Positions 1 through 7,434 of a stretch of 60,277 nucleotides of DNA are shown one piece after another (position 1 is the first letter of the stretch; the number at the start of each line of letters is the position of its first letter). The notes beneath the pieces are model-generated. The model was given only the letters and a program-made list of their open reading frames with translations, made no database searches and was not told the origin of the DNA. The DNA comes from Clostridiales bacterium. Lineage in GTDB: Bacteria; Bacillota; Clostridia; Christensenellales; Aristaeellaceae. Where the stretch lies: NCBI GenBank assembly GCA_012837965.1, contig DUQF01000012.1:1-60277 (forward strand), written 5' to 3'. The position numbers and the translations under genes are program-made.

Positions 1-8
1 ATTTCCGT

Positions 9-43
9 ATGAAACAAAACCATTTCATATGGAAACCATATGA
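9..43. promoter_or_regulatory. Candidate upstream activator sites for the sigma-54 promoter at 205-220
   Basis: Two overlapping inverted repeats: ATGAAA (9-14) with TTTCAT (23-28), and TCATATGG (25-32) with CCATATGA (36-43), the latter a perfect 8-bp repeat with a 3-bp spacer. They lie about 165-200 bp upstream of a -24/-12 promoter, the usual distance for an enhancer-binding protein. TGAAAC-type half sites also occur near the tctC/tctB promoters and at the activator gene start. The binding assignment is inference. Confidence 0.45.
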
Positions 44-204
44 GAATTATCCTGAAATCTTTTTGGATGAATAATCATAATAAATAACTTAAAAATACAT
101 TACATACGGAAAATTACTTTCACAATATCATAACAAAACCAATCTTTACAAAAATAAATTATTAATAAAAATAATTAAGCGATTCTTCTAAGATTTGTCG
201 TTTA

Positions 205-220
205 TGGCATGATTTTTGCA
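205..220 (+). promoter_or_regulatory. Sigma-54 (-24/-12) promoter
   Basis: TGGCATG, four bases, then TTGCA, with the invariant GG (206-207) and GC (218-219) exactly 10 bp apart. It differs from the classical TGGCACG-N4-TTGCA in one position. Transcription would start near 232 and run into the gene at 430, leaving a leader of about 200 nt. The same motif precedes tctC and tctB in this window. Confidence 0.8.
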
Positions 221-274
221 TATCAAATATATTAGAAGGGTTAAACCTAAAATAATATTAAGGAGGATACATTA

Positions 275-334
275 TTGAAAAGACTTGTTTTCGCTCCACT
301 TGCTGTTGTACTAGAGGTTGTTTGTTTACTATGA
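275..334 (+). pseudogene. Truncated 19-codon signal-peptide-like ORF (possible tctC 5' relic)
   Basis: A strong Shine-Dalgarno (AGGAGG, 261-266) is followed 8 bases later by a TTG codon and 19 codons ending in TGA. The product is a short basic-hydrophobic peptide starting KRLVFAPLAVVL. The order sigma-54 promoter, GGAGGATA, near-start, AAAA-(A/G)-ACT-GTT resembles the 5' end of tctC at 18376-18460, so I read it as the decapitated start of a lost tctC-like gene. It could instead be a leader peptide. Function unknown. Confidence 0.35.
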
Positions 335-386
335 TAAGCTTGTCCTTGTCTTCAGTGACTTTATCTACTTGGTGATGATTGTTTTT

Positions 387-403
387 TAGTGTGAACAGGC
401 TAT
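387..403 (+). repeat. Left copy of a 17-bp inverted repeat flanking the metallo-hydrolase gene
   Basis: TAGTGTGAACAGGCTAT is the exact reverse complement of 3149-3165. The two copies bracket the gene at 430-2952. A short open frame reads into this copy from the outside (plus strand, ending TTT TTT TAG at 383-389), just as an ORF relic reads into the right copy from its outside. This looks like the inner ends of two oppositely oriented insertion-element remnants, but no intact transposase is recognised. Confidence 0.6.
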
Positions 404-429
404 GACACAATACTTTAAGGAGGAAAAAA

Positions 430-2952
430 ATGAAAACAATTACATGTATGTTAAGGCATTCATTAGTTGTGCTTCTTGTAACGGCCATGTTTGTGAGTGT
501 TTTGTCTACGGGTATCGCAGGAGGAGAGAACCCTGTCGATATGGTTGTGGCTTCCAGTATATACGGTTGGGTTACTGATGCTCCCATTAACAATGGCGAT
601 GGCAGCTTGACCGTAAGTATCATGCCGGCTGGTGGAGACACCAAACTTGAAGGTCTCACCACTGAAAAGATCTTTAACCTGACCAATGAGCAGCTGGAAG
701 GCGCGCCCGCTATCGATGAGGCAGATGTCATTCTGGTACGCATTGGCTATGACGTGAGCCGTCGTGGTGATATGAATTTCAGCCCAGGCGTGTTTGTGGA
801 ACTCTGCAAGAATGCAGTTGGCGAGATTATTGACGTTCGCAGAGTACTACAAAGAGGATTATTCTTTGATACCGCCAAATATGGTGGAGACCTGACTAAA
901 GTTGGCAGTACTGTAAAACACCGTGGTATAGAAGGCACGGGCATCATGACCGGCGAAGCCGGCAACATGGTAGCGTCAGGCTGGGTGCTGGCTAAAGAAG
1001 ATGACAAGATTACCTTGGGTGACGGCAATATGGCCACTGAAGTGTTTATAGAACAGTATACAGTGGCTGCGGATGTGAAAGTATACGAGGTGGATAATGA
1101 GACTTATATTTCTACCGCAAAAACTTTCGCAGACATCCCTGTAACTCCTTCCAAGGATGGACTTATATACGACACTGTATCTGAGAAGCGTCAATTTGCA
1201 ATCGCAATTTTTGATAGTGATTATACTGCCTATGACGAAGGCGCTGCTCAGGTGGTCGAGATCTATTACTTTGCGTCTGCAATCGCCGATGTCAGTAATA
1301 GTGTTGGGTTAGTACCTTCCAGCAACCGTGTAGGCTCTGATCTATCTACCGCAGATCAGGGGAATCCCAAGCCCAGCAGCGTGCCCTTCCTTACTTCCGC
1401 AGCTCCTTTTGCCGTTGTTGACGGTAAGATGTGGTCTACCGGTGATAATGAAGCGATGAACTATTTGTTCTATGCTTCCAGCGGTGATGATTATAGTTTA
1501 GTACGTTACGACACCGGTTGGCCGCCGAGCGGTTATCAATACTGGAAGAATGATGAAAAGGCGTTAAAGGATCTTAACTTAGACAGCCGCGACATCAACC
1601 AAGTTCTGTTGAGTCACGGGCATGCCGACCATTACGGAACATCTTTCGATTTATGGGAGATGATCGTTCGTTCCGGCGGCGTGGCCAGGGTTTATGAGAC
1701 CTACGAAGATGGTGTCGGCTACGACAAATACGGTTTTAAGGACACGAAAGGAGCTCTGCCCTCAACGGAATATGCTTTCCGTGCCACCATTACTGATTGG
1801 TACGAGATGGATGTTTGGCTTGAGCTGGGCGAAGGTCTTTCCTGCTATCCCACCCTGACCCCCGGCCATACTCCCGGTGTTGCATCCTGTGTTTATCAGG
1901 TTACTGTCGGTGAGGGCGGTATGAAAGATGCCCACTTGGTCTACAATGCGGAAACCGGCGAGCGTAGTATTACAGATTATGCAGAAGGCGATGAACTGTT
2001 TTTCGTCTACATGGGTGGATATGGCATTAATGGTCTGAACGATACCTCTGTTGGATATCTGCGCCCCGCATTTATACGTTCTTTGCGTCATCTGCAAAGC
2101 GTATTGCCTTACCTGAAGACCAGCACCGGTCAGCAGGCTGATGGCATATACAATTTACCTCAGCATACCAATCAGTTCCCCTATATGGAAGTCCAGAGTA
2201 TGCGTGAAATGTACAACGAAAAATTTGGTACGGAATATCCTTTCCTACACTTCCTGCGTGAAGGAACAGAAGAGGTAGTTAACTTTGCTGAAAAACGCGC
2301 ATCTGCAATGTTGTATCAAGCCTATGATGCAAAGTATGAAGAGATGGTGGCAGCGCAGGGCAAGAATCCCTATGATGTTATTGAGGGTATTGAAGTCAAG
2401 ATCGATGCCACCAATGCAGATCCCACCAAGCTCTTTACTGTTGAGGAAACTGGACCCTTCAAGCACGAAGGCGGCGATACTGTCATTCAGATAGATGAAA
2501 ACACCGAGATCATCGTTATGCATGGCTATGATGTATTCCTGAACAAGGGCGGCGTGGAAGAAAGTGTACTGATTAATACCGCTTCCCAAGGTGGAAGCGC
2601 CAAAACCGACTTTGATATGAGCAAGGGTTTCCTCTTTGCCAAGGATGGTTTCGTTTACGATCCCGATACATGGTTCGTGCAGATAGGCGCTCATGTACAG
2701 GATGATTATGACGGCAATGTCTATAGCGATTCCGGCGTCAATGCAGGCACTACCTTTACCAGCGGCCCTGTTGAGTCTTTCCGTGGCGAGGGATGGGTCG
2801 AGCTTATCCGCACTGAGGGCATGACAAAAGCTGAGGCAGAAGTACTGGCGGCTACTCTTAAGAAGGGCGCGTATTACAAGGTCAATTTAAAGAAGACAGG
2901 CGACATTATTAACGCTGAAAATGTCATGGATACATTTCAGCTTGTTGATTAG
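430..2952 (+). CDS. Secreted metallo-beta-lactamase-fold hydrolase, 840 aa
   Basis: An N-terminal Sec signal peptide (about residues 1-31, ending near STGIAGG) is followed by about 260 residues with no family I recognise, then a metallo-beta-lactamase fold at about 300-590. The zinc motif HGHADH lies at about 395-400, a second ligand motif TPGHTPG at about 476-482, and a possible last His in PQHTNQ near 577. About 200 C-terminal residues are unassigned. The Shine-Dalgarno AAGGAGG sits 7 bases before the ATG. There is no lipobox or wall anchor, so the product is probably released or periplasmic. The substrate cannot be told; the fold covers esterases, lactonases, sulfatases and phosphodiesterases. 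Transcription probably starts at the sigma-54 promoter at 205-220, which would tie it to the tct/aldarate regulon. The gene lies between 17-bp inverted repeats, a sign of past mobility. Confidence 0.85.
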   Translation: MKTITCMLRHSLVVLLVTAMFVSVLSTGIAGGENPVDMVVASSIYGWVTDAPINNGDGSLTVSIMPAGGDTKLEGLTTEKIFNLTNEQLEGAPAIDEADVILVRIGYDVSRRGDMNFSPGVFVELCKNAVGEIIDVRRVLQRGLFFDTAKYGGDLTKVGSTVKHRGIEGTGIMTGEAGNMVASGWVLAKEDDKITLGDGNMATEVFIEQYTVAADVKVYEVDNETYISTAKTFADIPVTPSKDGLIYDTVSEKRQFAIAIFDSDYTAYDEGAAQVVEIYYFASAIADVSNSVGLVPSSNRVGSDLSTADQGNPKPSSVPFLTSAAPFAVVDGKMWSTGDNEAMNYLFYASSGDDYSLVRYDTGWPPSGYQYWKNDEKALKDLNLDSRDINQVLLSHGHADHYGTSFDLWEMIVRSGGVARVYETYEDGVGYDKYGFKDTKGALPSTEYAFRATITDWYEMDVWLELGEGLSCYPTLTPGHTPGVASCVYQVTVGEGGMKDAHLVYNAETGERSITDYAEGDELFFVYMGGYGINGLNDTSVGYLRPAFIRSLRHLQSVLPYLKTSTGQQADGIYNLPQHTNQFPYMEVQSMREMYNEKFGTEYPFLHFLREGTEEVVNFAEKRASAMLYQAYDAKYEEMVAAQGKNPYDVIEGIEVKIDATNADPTKLFTVEETGPFKHEGGDTVIQIDENTEIIVMHGYDVFLNKGGVEESVLINTASQGGSAKTDFDMSKGFLFAKDGFVYDPDTWFVQIGAHVQDDYDGNVYSDSGVNAGTTFTSGPVESFRGEGWVELIRTEGMTKAEAEVLAATLKKGAYYKVNLKKTGDIINAENVMDTFQLVD

Positions 2953-3008
2953 AGTGAGGTAATAATCCTTCAATCTGCTGTGAGCTACTTTATATTTCTA
3001 GAACATAA

Positions 3009-3152
3009 TCGCAACCACATTGTGTTACTTTGAGCCGACCTTTATGCGAGGGATGTCATGGGCCTACCCTCATGGACGATTATACCAACAACGAGATAAG
3101 TCAACGATTGAACAGTGAATGGCATGAGGTGGCGGTATATTTAAAACTATAG
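3009..3152 (+). pseudogene. Short ORF remnant (47 codons, no start)
   Basis: After a TAA at 3006 the frame is open to the TAG at 3150-3152, which lies inside the right 17-bp repeat. The peptide contains CEGCHG and the tail NSEWHEVAVYLKL, which reads like the C-terminus of a real protein rather than random sequence. It has no plausible start or ribosome binding site. I take it as debris; family not recognised. Confidence 0.25.
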
Positions 3153-3165
3153 CCTGTTCACACTA
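3149..3165 (-). repeat. Right copy of the 17-bp inverted repeat
   Basis: ATAGCCTGTTCACACTA is the reverse complement of 387-403 over exactly 17 bp. A minus-strand reading frame coming from the right (ending ANTILV) has its TGA stop inside this repeat, an arrangement typical of a transposase gene running up to a terminal repeat. Confidence 0.6.
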
Positions 3166-3480
3166 GAATCGTATTGGCAACCATCGCAAAGCAGATAAAC
3201 CCGTTGAAGATAAAGGCAATCGGCTCAATCACCTTAAACCCTGTCACTTTCATAGCTCTATCCAAAAACAAACAGTTTGGTCAGGCGCTCTGTTTTTTCA
3301 AGAAGTATTTCATTTTCTAGAAAATCGTATTGATTTTCTATTGATACCCAGAGGATCACATTGACCAAAAAACCTTTTACGTTCCTTATTTTCCATTTCA
3401 TCTGCCAAGATATTATGTTGGAAAATCATTCGACTTGTATCTGTGTCCAATAAGACCCCTCTAATGCAGTGACTGAATTT
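3166..3480 (-). pseudogene. Degenerate ORF, probable insertion-element relic
   Basis: Minus-strand fragments in different frames read FQHNILADEMENKERKRFFG (within about 3370-3430) and KVIEPIAFIFNGFICFAMVA (about 3180-3240). They are interrupted by a frame change and a stop, and end at the 17-bp repeat at 3149-3165. The protein-like composition and the terminal repeat suggest a decayed transposase. I cannot name the IS family, and no DDE motif is visible in what remains. The rest of 2953-3536 holds nothing else I can support. Confidence 0.35.
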
Positions 3481-3536
3481 TTTGTGACTTTCGTAAAATG
3501 AGAAAACGAAAAAATATGAACAAGGAGAGAAAAACA

Positions 3537-4814
3537 ATGAAAAAAATTCTAGCATTACTACTTACTGTACTGATGTTGCTGCCCGGCTTATCAATCTTGT
3601 CTGAAGGAACAAACACCGAGCCCAACTCTCGTCCCGCGCTAGGAAGCGATCCAATCTATGATGGAATTGTGATTGAGCCCAACAGGCTTCTTGAACAGGC
3701 CAGCACAGTAACGCCCGTTGAAGAGAAAGCCGCCAACACTACGCTGTGTGTCTCCTACTCTGTAATTCCACTGAACACCGCCAAAACCAACCCGTTGGCC
3801 AAACCTCAGATCATTGCCGGCGTCAATTCTGGCACCACAGACGATGAGCTTAGAATGTGGAAACAGATGGGCATCAACGCAGTAGAGCTATCTGTTAAAG
3901 AGGAGGAACTTAACTATGAAGCCCTTTATCCCATTGTAGAGAGACTGCGCAACTTTGAACATGGTGGCTTTGAGATTCTCCTTGCGAGTTATTACAGGTA
4001 TCAGAAAAACACGATTATCCATCTGCAGCTGGAAGGCTGGGAAGAAGAGATCGAAAAATTCAAGGATTACCTGCGTTTGATGGACTCAGTCAACATTCGA
4101 ACCGTTGCCATTGCCTGGCAACCCAACGGCATATCACGTACAGGTGATGTACCTGTCATGATTCATGGTGCGAATGCTTCTGCTACCGACATGGAAAAAC
4201 TTGATCCCATGGAGTTAAAGAACGACCGTTACTATACTCGCGAAGAAATGTGGAAGACTTTTGGGGATTTCTTAGAGCGTGTACTTCCTGTGTGTGAAGA
4301 GACCAATGTCCGTATGGCGTTACATCCCAACGATCCTCCGGTACCTTATCTTGGAGGGGTGGGTAGCTTAATCATATCTTCCGATGACTATCGCCGTGCA
4401 TTTGAACTGGCCAATGATAGTCCATACCTTGGCATGAAACTTTGTACCGGATGCATGTTGGAGGGAGGCTTGCTCTTTACCGACGATTTACTAGGTGATA
4501 TTGATGAGTTTGTTCGCGGCGGCAAGGTTTTCGAAGTACACTTCCGTAATGTTTCTGGACCGTTGAACGAAGACTATTCGGGCTACTTCGAAGAGACTCT
4601 GGCAGAAGATGGCTATGCCGATATGTATGAACTAATGCTCCAGTTTGTCCGTAGTGGCTTTAACGGACCCATCTTCTGTGACCATAGTCACCGTAGTGTA
4701 AATCCTGAACTATTAGGTGCCAAGACCAACCGTGCCACCAGCGATGCTTGGATTAAAGGTTTAATCTACGCCGCTCGAGCGCAAGTGCTTAAAGAAATGG
4801 CTTCCATGAAATAA
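3537..4814 (+). CDS. Exported mannonate dehydratase (UxuA)-like TIM-barrel protein, 425 aa
   Basis: The start at 3537 is chosen because AAGGAGA precedes it and a signal peptide (KKILALLLTVLMLLPG) begins there; the ATG at 3498 has no comparable site. The mature part resembles UxuA (D-mannonate to 2-keto-3-deoxygluconate plus water): HPNDPP corresponds to the family HPDDPP, LCTG is kept, VFEVHFRNV matches the Arg-containing motif, and ICDH-type FCDHSHR matches the family PDHGR. Known UxuA is cytoplasmic, so an exported homologue is unusual; it may be a periplasmic sugar-acid lyase or isomerase of the AP-endonuclease-2/xylose-isomerase-like superfamily. The Asp-to-Asn change in HPNDPP could alter metal binding or activity. 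It lies with the metallo-hydrolase upstream and a small secreted protein downstream, about 40 bp away. Confidence 0.8.
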   Translation: MKKILALLLTVLMLLPGLSILSEGTNTEPNSRPALGSDPIYDGIVIEPNRLLEQASTVTPVEEKAANTTLCVSYSVIPLNTAKTNPLAKPQIIAGVNSGTTDDELRMWKQMGINAVELSVKEEELNYEALYPIVERLRNFEHGGFEILLASYYRYQKNTIIHLQLEGWEEEIEKFKDYLRLMDSVNIRTVAIAWQPNGISRTGDVPVMIHGANASATDMEKLDPMELKNDRYYTREEMWKTFGDFLERVLPVCEETNVRMALHPNDPPVPYLGGVGSLIISSDDYRRAFELANDSPYLGMKLCTGCMLEGGLLFTDDLLGDIDEFVRGGKVFEVHFRNVSGPLNEDYSGYFEETLAEDGYADMYELMLQFVRSGFNGPIFCDHSHRSVNPELLGAKTNRATSDAWIKGLIYAARAQVLKEMASMK

Positions 4815-4855
4815 CTGTAGCTCCTTGAAAACAAATCATCTCAGAGGTAAAAACA

Positions 4856-5407
4856 ATGAAACGCTTCGTCTCAGTCGTACTCCCCATAGTGTTGGTGCTA
4901 TGTTGTGTTTTTGGTACTTCCAGTGCCAAAATGGTAAAAACCTTTTCAACGTATTACTATCGACTCTATATTCCTAGCGATTGGACGATTGATACCTCTT
5001 CGGCCAATGACCGCTATGGTGCGTTAAGCTTTGGCCATATGTACTCATCGGATAAACGGATGCTGATTGAGGCGAAGTTGTTTTTCTACAGTGACTGGGC
5101 AAAAATTTCTCTTTGGAATAGCCCAAAAGAATTGTGGGATGGATATTTAGAGTTCCTACTGAATGATTTTAAAGATGAAAATCCAACGTATATTGATAAT
5201 GTTATTGCCGGTAAGTATCCGGCTGCAATAATAACCGGAACCAATACTTACGGCCCTTATTTGTACGGCGAGATCATGCTGAATGCCAATGCATTTGGTT
5301 TCTACTTCTACAGGTTAGATGAAATGGGAAATGTTGATCCGAGCATAACACAAGATGATATTAATCTGTTCAAAAATATCATTGAAACTTTTTCCCCCAC
5401 TTACTAA
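4856..5407 (+). CDS. Small secreted protein of unknown function, 183 aa
   Basis: A signal peptide (residues 1-24, cleavage after SSA) precedes about 155 residues with alternating hydrophobic pattern and many Tyr/Trp, including YYYRLYIPSDWTID near 33-46. This resembles the PsbP/DUF1795-like folds seen in small exported proteins of Clostridia, but the match is only by eye. The ribosome binding site is AGAGGT. The gene follows the UxuA-like gene by 41 bp and is closed by a terminator at 5462-5493, so it is probably the last gene of the 430-5407 unit. Function unknown. Confidence 0.75.
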   Translation: MKRFVSVVLPIVLVLCCVFGTSSAKMVKTFSTYYYRLYIPSDWTIDTSSANDRYGALSFGHMYSSDKRMLIEAKLFFYSDWAKISLWNSPKELWDGYLEFLLNDFKDENPTYIDNVIAGKYPAAIITGTNTYGPYLYGEIMLNANAFGFYFYRLDEMGNVDPSITQDDINLFKNIIETFSPTY

Positions 5408-5461
5408 TTGTTCTTGTTACCAAGGACGCTTTTCATAGTGGATGCGCCCGCTCAACCACTG

Positions 5462-5493
5462 TGTCCCGTAGTTTACGACTGCGGGGCATTTTT
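5462..5493 (+). terminator. Intrinsic terminator after the secreted-protein genes
   Basis: A 10-bp stem (TGTCCCGTAG with CTGCGGGGCA, two G-T pairs), a 7-base loop (TTTACGA), then TTTTT. It lies 55 bp after the stop of the 4856-5407 gene. Confidence 0.85.
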
Positions 5494-5813
5494 AAAATTC
5501 ATTTATTAGTACTTCTATTAAATAATACAAATTTCAGATCTATCATCATAGGAACATAAATTTCAGCAAGGTTAAACAAACATATACCTTTTTCGGTACT
5601 GCCAACGAGCTTATACTATGTTGCCTTTAAACCAGCGTTTTCTCACATGTCTTTTCCTCTTTGACTGTGCCTGATTCAGTCAGCATAAGGTCCACTATAC
5701 TTTCTTCACCAGGTTTTGCAAAACCGAAAAATCCGCTGCGATAAAATTGCTATTCTAAAAGTAACATAGTATTAGTGAAGCTGAAACCGTTGCATGGGTT
5801 CAAAGTCCTCCTC
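5494..5813. other. Intergenic stretch without a recognisable gene
   Basis: About 320 bp with no open frame of note. Only one item stands out: 5796-5816 (GGGTTCAAAG then TCCTCCTCCGC) resembles the T-loop and acceptor 3' half of a serine-type tRNA, but no 5' half (GGAGGA) is found within 100 bp upstream and the T-arm does not pair well. It may be a tRNA fragment left by integration. Confidence 0.4.
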
Positions 5814-5855
5814 CGCTAAAAACCCAACAGTGTTAATACTGTCGGGTTTTTAGCG
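5814..5855. terminator. Bidirectional intrinsic terminator between convergent units
   Basis: An 18-bp stem with one mismatch (5814-5831 with 5838-5855) and a 6-base loop. On either strand a CCC(A/G)ACAGT...ACTGT(C/T)GGG core is followed by TTTTT. On the minus strand it lies about 60 bp after the stop of garD and ends the aldarate operon. Confidence 0.9.
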
Positions 5856-5912
5856 TGAAATTAAGCATATAACTGAAGCGATCATGTTTTAGGAAGGGCT
5901 ACTTTTACATTA

Positions 5913-7424
5913 TTAGGTGATAGGTGCAGGGTTAAAAATACATAGATAGTTGAATAATCGGTGCTTTTCTGCCCACGGTTGTTCATCTCCGCTAGCAACT
6001 GTAAGGATATAATTAAATAGCTCCTCTCCAACCTCAGCAATGGTTTTTTCGCCTGTTGCGATGGGACCGGCATTTATGTCAATTAAATCGTGCCATGAAT
6101 CCATCATTTCGTTGCGGCTACATACCTTAATAACAGGCGCTGCTGCTAAGCCATAAGGCGTTCCACGTCCGGTCATGAATACTTGTAAGCCAATACCGCT
6201 AGCCAGTTGGCAAGGCCCGCACACTATGTCACTGGCAGGAGTGGCTGCAAAGATAAGGCCTTTTTTAGTAGGCTTTTCGGCAGGGGACAACACTTCAACA
6301 ATGGGCGAGGTGCCGCTTTTAGCGATAGAACCCATGGCTTTTTCTACGATATTACTAAGGCCGCCTTTTTTGTTACCGGGGGTGGGATTGGCGCTGCGGT
6401 CAACCATACCTGCTTCCAGATAATTGTCGTACCAGCGCATTTCTGCAGCCAATTTGTCACGAACGTCCGCTGTTACGCAGCGCTGCGCGATTAGGTGTAC
6501 ACCGTCCCTTACTTCGGTCACCTCGCTGAACAGCACGGTGGCACCGCCTTCAACCAACATGTCGGAAGCGTGGCCGGCAGCGGGGTTTGCGGTGACGCCA
6601 GAAAAGGCATCGCTCCCGCCGCACTGCATACCTACCAAAAGCTTGGATAACGGCTGCTCTGTTCGCCTACGCAGGTTTAACTTCTCCAGCTTTTTTTGTG
6701 CCATTACCATAATGGCTTGGACACCAGCTTCAAACCCTTCGTGGTCCTGTAGAACAACCACATTTTCCGGCGTGTTATTTTCAGGGCCTACAAGCATGTC
6801 GGCTGTCAGTTTTTCACAACCTAAAGTTACCACCATTAACTCTCCGCCAAAATTTGGGTGTTCACACAAATTTTGAAGCGCTCTGATGGGTATGATTGCT
6901 TCCGGGGCGTTAATGGCTACACCGCAGCCGTAGGCATGATTCAAAGCCACTACATCATCCACATAGGGATACTTTGGTAAAAGTTCCTTGCGTATTCTTT
7001 CAACTGCCACGTCCAAAACGCCCTGAACGCATTGCACCGTTGTTTGGATGCCAAGCAAGTTGCGTGTCCCTGCGTAGCCGCCCAGCGGGTTTTCATAGCC
7101 CATCCAAGTGGTCTGGGTGGCTTTTGGCAGGTCGGTCTTCAAATTGGTTGCATAGGGCATGTTGTCAAGCTGCGGGGGAACGGGCAGGCGCAGCATGTTT
7201 TCGTTAATCCATGCCCCCTTGGCGATATCGCTCAGCGCATAGCCAAGCGTCACACCATAGCGGATAATTTTCCCATCCTTTGGAATGTCCTGCAATGCAA
7301 CTTTATGTCCTTGAGGAATCTCTGTTTGCGTCACGATTCCCGGCATCAATTCGGTACCCATAGCGACGGCTTTCACGGTGATAGCCACATTGTCGCTTGG
7401 GTTCATTTGTATATATGTTCGCAT
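5913..7424 (-). CDS. garD: Galactarate dehydratase (GarD/UxaA family), 503 aa
   Basis: This cytoplasmic enzyme would dehydrate galactarate to 5-keto-4-deoxyglucarate. An N-terminal SAF domain (about 10-85) is followed by the large UxaA/GarD catalytic domain, which starts with a GY...GYAGTRN motif (109-122) and keeps conserved Cys/His residues (QCVQG, HAYGCG, GCEK, CGGSDAFSG). The length is close to E. coli GarD (523 aa). It is the last gene of the minus-strand operon, 10 bp after gudD, and a bidirectional terminator follows. The pairing of GudD and GarD feeding one intermediate supports galactarate over altronate (UxaA) as substrate. The start has no strong ribosome binding site, so it may be translationally coupled to gudD; an internal ATG at 7406 is an alternative. 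Confidence 0.85.
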   Translation of the reverse strand: MRTYIQMNPSDNVAITVKAVAMGTELMPGIVTQTEIPQGHKVALQDIPKDGKIIRYGVTLGYALSDIAKGAWINENMLRLPVPPQLDNMPYATNLKTDLPKATQTTWMGYENPLGGYAGTRNLLGIQTTVQCVQGVLDVAVERIRKELLPKYPYVDDVVALNHAYGCGVAINAPEAIIPIRALQNLCEHPNFGGELMVVTLGCEKLTADMLVGPENNTPENVVVLQDHEGFEAGVQAIMVMAQKKLEKLNLRRRTEQPLSKLLVGMQCGGSDAFSGVTANPAAGHASDMLVEGGATVLFSEVTEVRDGVHLIAQRCVTADVRDKLAAEMRWYDNYLEAGMVDRSANPTPGNKKGGLSNIVEKAMGSIAKSGTSPIVEVLSPAEKPTKKGLIFAATPASDIVCGPCQLASGIGLQVFMTGRGTPYGLAAAPVIKVCSRNEMMDSWHDLIDINAGPIATGEKTIAEVGEELFNYILTVASGDEQPWAEKHRLFNYLCIFNPAPIT

Positions 7425-7434
7425 AGATTTAAAT

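Noticed and set aside
3166-3181. Additional sigma-54 promoter (TTGGCAACC...) on the plus strand near 3175
   Set aside because: TTGGCA is not followed by a GC element 10 bp downstream, and the sequence belongs to a degenerate ORF.
5740-5816. Complete tRNA gene ending at 5816
   Set aside because: The 3' part is tRNA-like but the T-arm stem pairs poorly and no matching 5' acceptor half or anticodon arm is found within 100 bp upstream; kept only as a possible fragment.
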